Assembly (NCBI GenBank): GCA_009731375.1
Contig: BJOX01000187.1
Location: forward strand, 638,051-688,884
Reading direction: 5' to 3'
DNA: 50,834 nt
DNA from: Paulinella micropora
Taxonomy: Eukaryota; Cercozoa; Imbricatea; Euglyphida
The notes under the pieces were generated by a model. The model searched no databases. It saw nothing but the letters and a program-made list of their open reading frames with translations, and had not been told where the DNA came from. Of the stretch, positions 47,601-50,834 are shown piece after piece (position 1 is the first letter of the stretch; each line of letters starts with the position of its first letter). The position numbers and the translations under genes are program-made.

Positions 47601-48552
47601 TTGTATGGAATGTCCTTTTCATCTTTAAAATCTGTTTTATACATTATTTTGTCTGGAAATTCAACAATTGCTATGTTGTATTTTATATGATTTGCAAACA
47701 CATCTACCTCAGAAAGACCACATAAATCTTTTGTGACACCTGCCTCCTCGTGTAATGTATTTGCCAGTTCGTCCTGTATCCTGCGATCCTTCCTTATTTG
47801 TTCGTATTTGTTGTGTTTCTCTATCTTGGCTGTTGCCACAACGATAGCCCTTGCCAGACATATGTTGTCGTCGTTGTTTATTTGTATCACTCCTTTCTTT
47901 TTGTATATGTCCTCCTGTGTTATTGCTTTCAATCTCGCCCCTCCCTCAGGCATCCTCACTCCCATAAAATTGAAATCAATCAACTCCATAGTTGCCCCTT
48001 CTTTGTCCATCCACACTTCGTCGTTTGATTGTAAAATTTTTGTAAGTCTTTCTAAATATTCAAAGTCAAAGTCTTTTATTTTTACAAGAGAATTTTTTGT
48101 TTGAACATTCCACGATTCAGGAATAGCCGATATCCTTACTTGTATTTTGTCGTTGTTTGGATTATATAAAGACTTAAAATCATCCACGATTGAACCTATT
48201 ATTTTTATAATGTTTTCCAACGAAAACTTTTAAATCTTTTGAGAAAAGCTTTTATTGATTTTTACATTATACAATGACTGCCCCACTAGCAAATCGTGTT
48301 TTATGTTTTGCTGTATTAATTTATAACCATTGAAATCTATGAGATTTGGTTCTTCCCTTTTTCGCAGCCTTTTCGATTCCACTGCATATTGCTCTGGGTT
48401 GTTAGTGCCTCTCTTGGTGTTGTTATGTCATAAAACCTCTTGCCGTTTGGTTTTTTTACATAGAGTTTGTTTTGCCTTATTTGGTATTGTATGCCCTGTT
48501 CTGTGAGCTTGTCAAGGTTCCAAGTTTGCACCCCGTAGTCTATGCTTGACAT
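44615..48552 (-). pseudogene. pPolB: Protein-primed family B DNA polymerase, multiply broken
   Basis: About 1300 codons in pieces. The N-terminus from ATG 48552 is MSSIDYGVQTWNLDKLTEQG. Then INNDDNICLARAIVVA (about 47840), exonuclease motifs YVFFDFEATQ and FIAHNARGYDCQFV (about 47000-47220), and YKFHGCYWHCCPEC (about 46290-46340), a signature of Polinton polymerases. Polymerase A motif lies near 45940-45990 (DICP...YDPYP), B motif KLCLNSLWGKFGQ near 45400, and C motif HDTDS near 45135-45150. Breaks: TAA 48230-48232, shifts near 48360, 47500, 46940, 46470, 45965, 45145 and 44890, and a 19-bp tandem duplication at 44662-44699. Replicates the viral genome with a protein primer. A TATATAAG box at 48562-48569 precedes the ATG. 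Confidence 0.88.
44662..44699. repeat. 19-bp tandem duplication in the polymerase C-terminus
   Basis: atgagaatatctttttcaa occurs twice in a row (44662 and 44681). Nineteen bp is not a multiple of three, so it shifts the frame near the polymerase end. Confidence 0.9.
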
Positions 48553-48559
48553 TGTTTAG

Positions 48560-48571
48560 ACTTATATAAGG
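48560..48571 (-). promoter_or_regulatory. TATA-like box of the polymerase gene
   Basis: On the minus strand CTTATATAAG lies about 10 bp upstream of ATG 48552. It differs from the AAAATATTTTT motif used by structural genes, consistent with different timing classes. Confidence 0.45.
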
Positions 48572-48673
48572 TTTTTGATTTTTCAAAAATAAAATAAATA
48601 TATCTATAAATATAAATATTTTATTTATATATAAATATATATTATATCTTTAACATAAAATTTATATCATTTT
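48572..48673. other. Very AT-rich intergenic spacer
   Basis: About 100 bp of almost pure A/T with taaatatatatt-type palindromes. No gene. Confidence 0.6.
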
Positions 48674-48874
48674 TCATAAGACAATATTTAGTCGTTCAAC
48701 GAGCCTCTGGAGCTGTTTCATCCTTGCGAGGTCAACCTTCTCCTTTTCACTTTTCTCCTTTGCTTTCTTCAATATGACCTCATTGTTCTTGTAGTAGTAG
48801 TCCTTAGCACTCTGCTGTGCTTTCTCTTTGTTTTTTATATTATGAATTCTCATCAGTTCTGAGTTCCTTTGCAA
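48674..48874 (-). CDS. Small coiled-coil viral protein
   Basis: 66 codons from ATG 48874. The frame is open further upstream (reading TKVFTDEEILQ), so the true start may lie near 48910. Charged helix: KNKEKAQQSAKDYYYKNNEV and KKAKEKSEKEKVDLARMKQ. Proteins with a ...YTDEE... start and KNKEK repeats occur commonly in large eukaryotic viruses. It is the rightmost viral ORF seen. Confidence 0.5.
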   Translation of the reverse strand: MQRNSELMRIHNIKNKEKAQQSAKDYYYKNNEVILKKAKEKSEKEKVDLARMKQLQRLVERLNIVL

Positions 48875-48900
48875 GATTTCTTCGTCTGTAAATACTTTGG

Positions 48901-49164
48901 TTCTGCCAATTGTATATTATTGAAATATATATAATATAATTTTTCATTTCTTTAAATAATATTATTCTTTTATTTACTAACTTTCAATACAGAGCACATT
49001 TTAATTTTTTAAAAAAGATAATAGGGTTTAGGACACCACGAAAAACTAAGAAAAATGAGATAAGGAAGCTTAGTATTAATACTTTGCAAAAATTTACTAT
49101 TTTCTAGTTTTGCTCGTTTTTGTTGATTAACAGGAGAACGAAATATTGGAAAATGAGCTAAATT
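48901..49164. other. AT-rich stretch at the presumed right edge of the virus
   Basis: No gene. Base composition becomes less extreme after about 49020 (gggtttaggacaccacgaaa). The element's right terminus probably lies in this interval, but no inverted-repeat partner could be identified. Confidence 0.4.
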
Positions 49165-49536
49165 TTATGTTAAGGATATAAAGATAAGTGTCTTATAATA
49201 ATACGTATAGTAGTCTAGTCTACCATTGATAGTAGGTGTAGTAGGCCTAGAAGTAGTAGCAGTGGTCGCAGTAGTAGTAGTAGTAGGTGTAGTACACACA
49301 CTGCAGACAAAGTCGCTGAAGACACAGCAGGGTATGACTTCCTTGACCCATGCTCCATACTCCATGGCGCATTCGTTCAGTAATGGACGTCGCCAGAGTG
49401 GGGTTCTTGTAGAGCGCCTAACAAGTTTCCCATCTTCAAAAAGCCACTTTGTCCCCAATTCCACTTTTTCCATATCATTTGCCATTTTGTACCTAACACA
49501 GTCCACAAAATACGGTGAGAATAAGACTTTGATCAT
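49165..49536 (-). CDS. Unrecognised ORF in the right flank
   Basis: 123 codons. The first 80 (MIKVLFSPYFVDCVRYKMAN, WLFEDGKLVRRSTRTPLWRR, KEVIPCCVFSDFVCSVC) have mixed composition with several Trp and Cys; the last part is a T-rich stretch made by a (GTA)n microsatellite. It might be a host or transposon exon. No domain recognised, no splice evidence. Confidence 0.3.
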   Translation of the reverse strand: MIKVLFSPYFVDCVRYKMANDMEKVELGTKWLFEDGKLVRRSTRTPLWRRPLLNECAMEYGAWVKEVIPCCVFSDFVCSVCTTPTTTTTATTATTSRPTTPTINGRLDYYTYYYKTLIFISLT

Positions 49537-50367
49537 TTTTACTTGAGAGTTGTTACGTTGGTACGTGTATGTGTTTATGTGTTTTTGTGTGTATGATGGG
49601 CTGGGTTGATTTAGTTTGATCTTGTGTTTGAGAATTTGTGAGTGTTATAATTATGACAGCGTTTTCTTGTTGCTGTGAGTGAACACTTTGATAACCACAT
49701 AAAAAACAAGATTTTTTTTTACAAGCACACAATTAGAGACTTTATTTTATGAATACCACACCAACATACACATTCTGCACCATTCACATTCATGTGAGTG
49801 AACAATGTTTAACAATAGTTCACCATATGACTAAAATGATATGACATAGAATGTTTTTATCACCACACAAAAACATAAACATATACTAACCACACAAACA
49901 CTACATATTACCACCACAAAAATTACATAAAGTAACTGACAAAGTAAAATTAACATTTTCTGTAATCCATAATCACAAAATATGAATTTTTCTTTTTCAT
50001 TTACTCTGTGAAATTTTCTGTTGCTGTAAAGCTTGAAATTTGTGTGGTAAGTAAATATTCAGTTGTTTGTGTGCTTATAAAAAATTCATGTCATATGTTT
50101 TTAATTGTATGGTTATAAAATCATAAACTGAATTGGATTTCTGTCACTCAACAAACGTATTCATAATCTCAAAACATAAAACAAACAAAGTAATGTTAAC
50201 ATGCAAAATTATATTTATGGTTTGTCTATCTATCTATCTATCTATCCATCTAGCTATCTATATATTTATCATCTAGTATGTACTTAACAGTGTCTTATTT
50301 TTGTTCTTTGTGCAGATGTGCATAGACGTGCTATTAGAAAGGCGCTGGCTTGTATGAGCAACTTGTT
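49537..50367. other. AT-rich flank, no gene
   Basis: About 830 bp of low-GC sequence with scattered cacacaaaca/aaacataaac words and a TCTA microsatellite at about 50226-50262. No credible ORF. Confidence 0.7.
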
Positions 50368-50527
50368 AGGATAACAAAAGGTACATTCATTTTCTTAGAT
50401 ATATGTGTATGTATGATGTGTGTGTACGAATTGTTTTTGTATGTATGCAGGATAACAAAAGGTACATTCATTTTCTTAGATATATGTGTATGTATGATGT
50501 GTATGTACGAATTGTTTTTGTATGTAA
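50368..50527. repeat. 81-bp tandem duplication
   Basis: aggataacaaaaggtacatt and the following sequence occur at 50368 and 50449 with only one or two differences (tgtgtgtacg versus tgtatgtacg). The ORF across it shows the same peptide twice. Confidence 0.95.
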
Positions 50528-50834
50528 AACAAGGAAATAGCTTCGTTCAGGTTTCACTTCTGGTCTTGCTTTGATTGAAGATTATGACAAGTGTTTGTGA
50601 CAAAACGGACCAGCTGAGTTTCAGGTTAGCCACGTGGAATTGGCCTGCATATCACTACCTTTTTGTACCATATCAATACATTTTTCTCAGTATCACAATT
50701 TTTCTGCAATATCACAATATTTGGACCCTGTGGTGAGAAAAATGCAATACGTGCCTGAGCCAGCCAAAAGAAAAAAGAAAATTTCCACGCAAATTGCGGC
50801 CGCGTCTCAGGTCTGGATTTAGTCATTCACCCTC
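50528..50834. other. Unassigned terminal stretch
   Basis: About 300 bp with no credible gene. Near 50660-50720 the words atatcacta, tatcacaatttt and atatcacaatatt recur, a weak subrepeat. Confidence 0.5.

Larger units (their letters stand above)
30076..48900. mobile_element. Endogenous Maverick/Polinton-type virus
   Basis: One AT-rich block of about 18.8 kb carries all hallmark genes of Polintons: double jelly-roll MCP, penton-like minor capsid protein, Ulp1/adenain-type protease, A32-like ATPase, retrovirus-type integrase and protein-primed PolB. The length fits the usual 15-20 kb. Gene order and close spacing with short overlaps are viral. The terminal inverted repeats expected for Polintons were not found: the left end is hidden by a gap, and no AG...CT inverted pair could be recognised near 48.9-49.1 kb. 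Most genes contain frameshifts or stops, so this is an inactive copy. Two internal gaps (31082-31091 and 44486-44570) mean that two copies could have been joined. Confidence 0.9.

Noticed and set aside
30076-48552. A reassigned genetic code (UAA/UAG read as Gln) in the viral element
   Set aside because: Several in-frame TAA/TAG stops sit where Gln is plausible, and one repeat has TAA where sister repeats have CAA. But the intact protease encodes many Gln with CAA/CAG and none with TAA/TAG, genes end with TAA or TAG, in-frame TGA also occurs, and frameshifts are common. Decay by C-to-T changes explains it better.
1-50834. CRISPR arrays, rRNA genes or a bacterial operon
   Set aside because: No spacer-repeat pattern, no rRNA sequence and no bacterial gene organisation; the repeats are microsatellites.

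Overview
This is a eukaryotic nuclear scaffold made almost entirely of repeats and mobile elements. Long microsatellites, LTR retrotransposons, an integrated large dsDNA virus-like element and scaffold gaps (runs of N) all point to a nuclear genome, probably of a protist or an aquatic invertebrate. The species cannot be told from the sequence. I found no convincing host gene.

Layout. 1-6.9 kb: microsatellites and minisatellites (TATC, AG, TTC, TTA, CATA, CCTA, GAA) with three N gaps and a small MITE-like inverted-repeat element. 6.9-13.1 kb: a Ty3/gypsy-like retrotransposon on the minus strand with an uninterrupted 1926-codon Pol; no LTR could be found. 13.125-25.277 kb: a Ty1/copia-like element on the minus strand (copia-1) with two 203-bp LTRs (TGTTAGAC...GTCTAACA, 5 differences) and a 5-bp target duplication (gtaac). 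It carries an internal inversion that splits its integrase, and it contains a 2958-bp perfect duplication that ends exactly at a 10-N gap, almost certainly an assembly artefact. 25.28-29.76 kb: a second copia-like element on the plus strand (copia-2), cut off inside its integrase. Copia-1 sits between the gypsy element and copia-2. 29.76-30.08 kb: a virus-like ORF fragment, a long poly(T) and a gap.

30.08-48.9 kb: the most interesting part, an endogenous Maverick/Polinton-type virus about 19 kb long. It carries a double jelly-roll major capsid protein, a minor capsid (penton) protein, an adenovirus-type cysteine protease, an FtsK/A32-like packaging ATPase, a retrovirus-type integrase and a protein-primed family B DNA polymerase. 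It also carries small basic virion-like proteins, a membrane protein, and two attachment-protein genes. One of these encodes a phage-like fibre of about 1170 codons with 14 short repeats, a discoidin-like domain and a C-terminal peptidase S74 (endosialidase-type) chaperone. Capsid and packaging genes run leftward; the integrase runs rightward from a shared intergenic promoter region; the polymerase runs leftward from the right end. Most genes carry frameshifts or in-frame stops, so this copy is decaying, though the protease and a few small genes are intact. An AAAATATTTTT(T)GTTA-like motif precedes several genes. The terminal inverted repeats were not found.

49.0-50.8 kb: AT-rich flank with one weak ORF, a short TCTA microsatellite and an 81-bp tandem duplication. 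Nine N gaps, several at homopolymers or repeats, mean that the order and copy number near them should be treated with caution.
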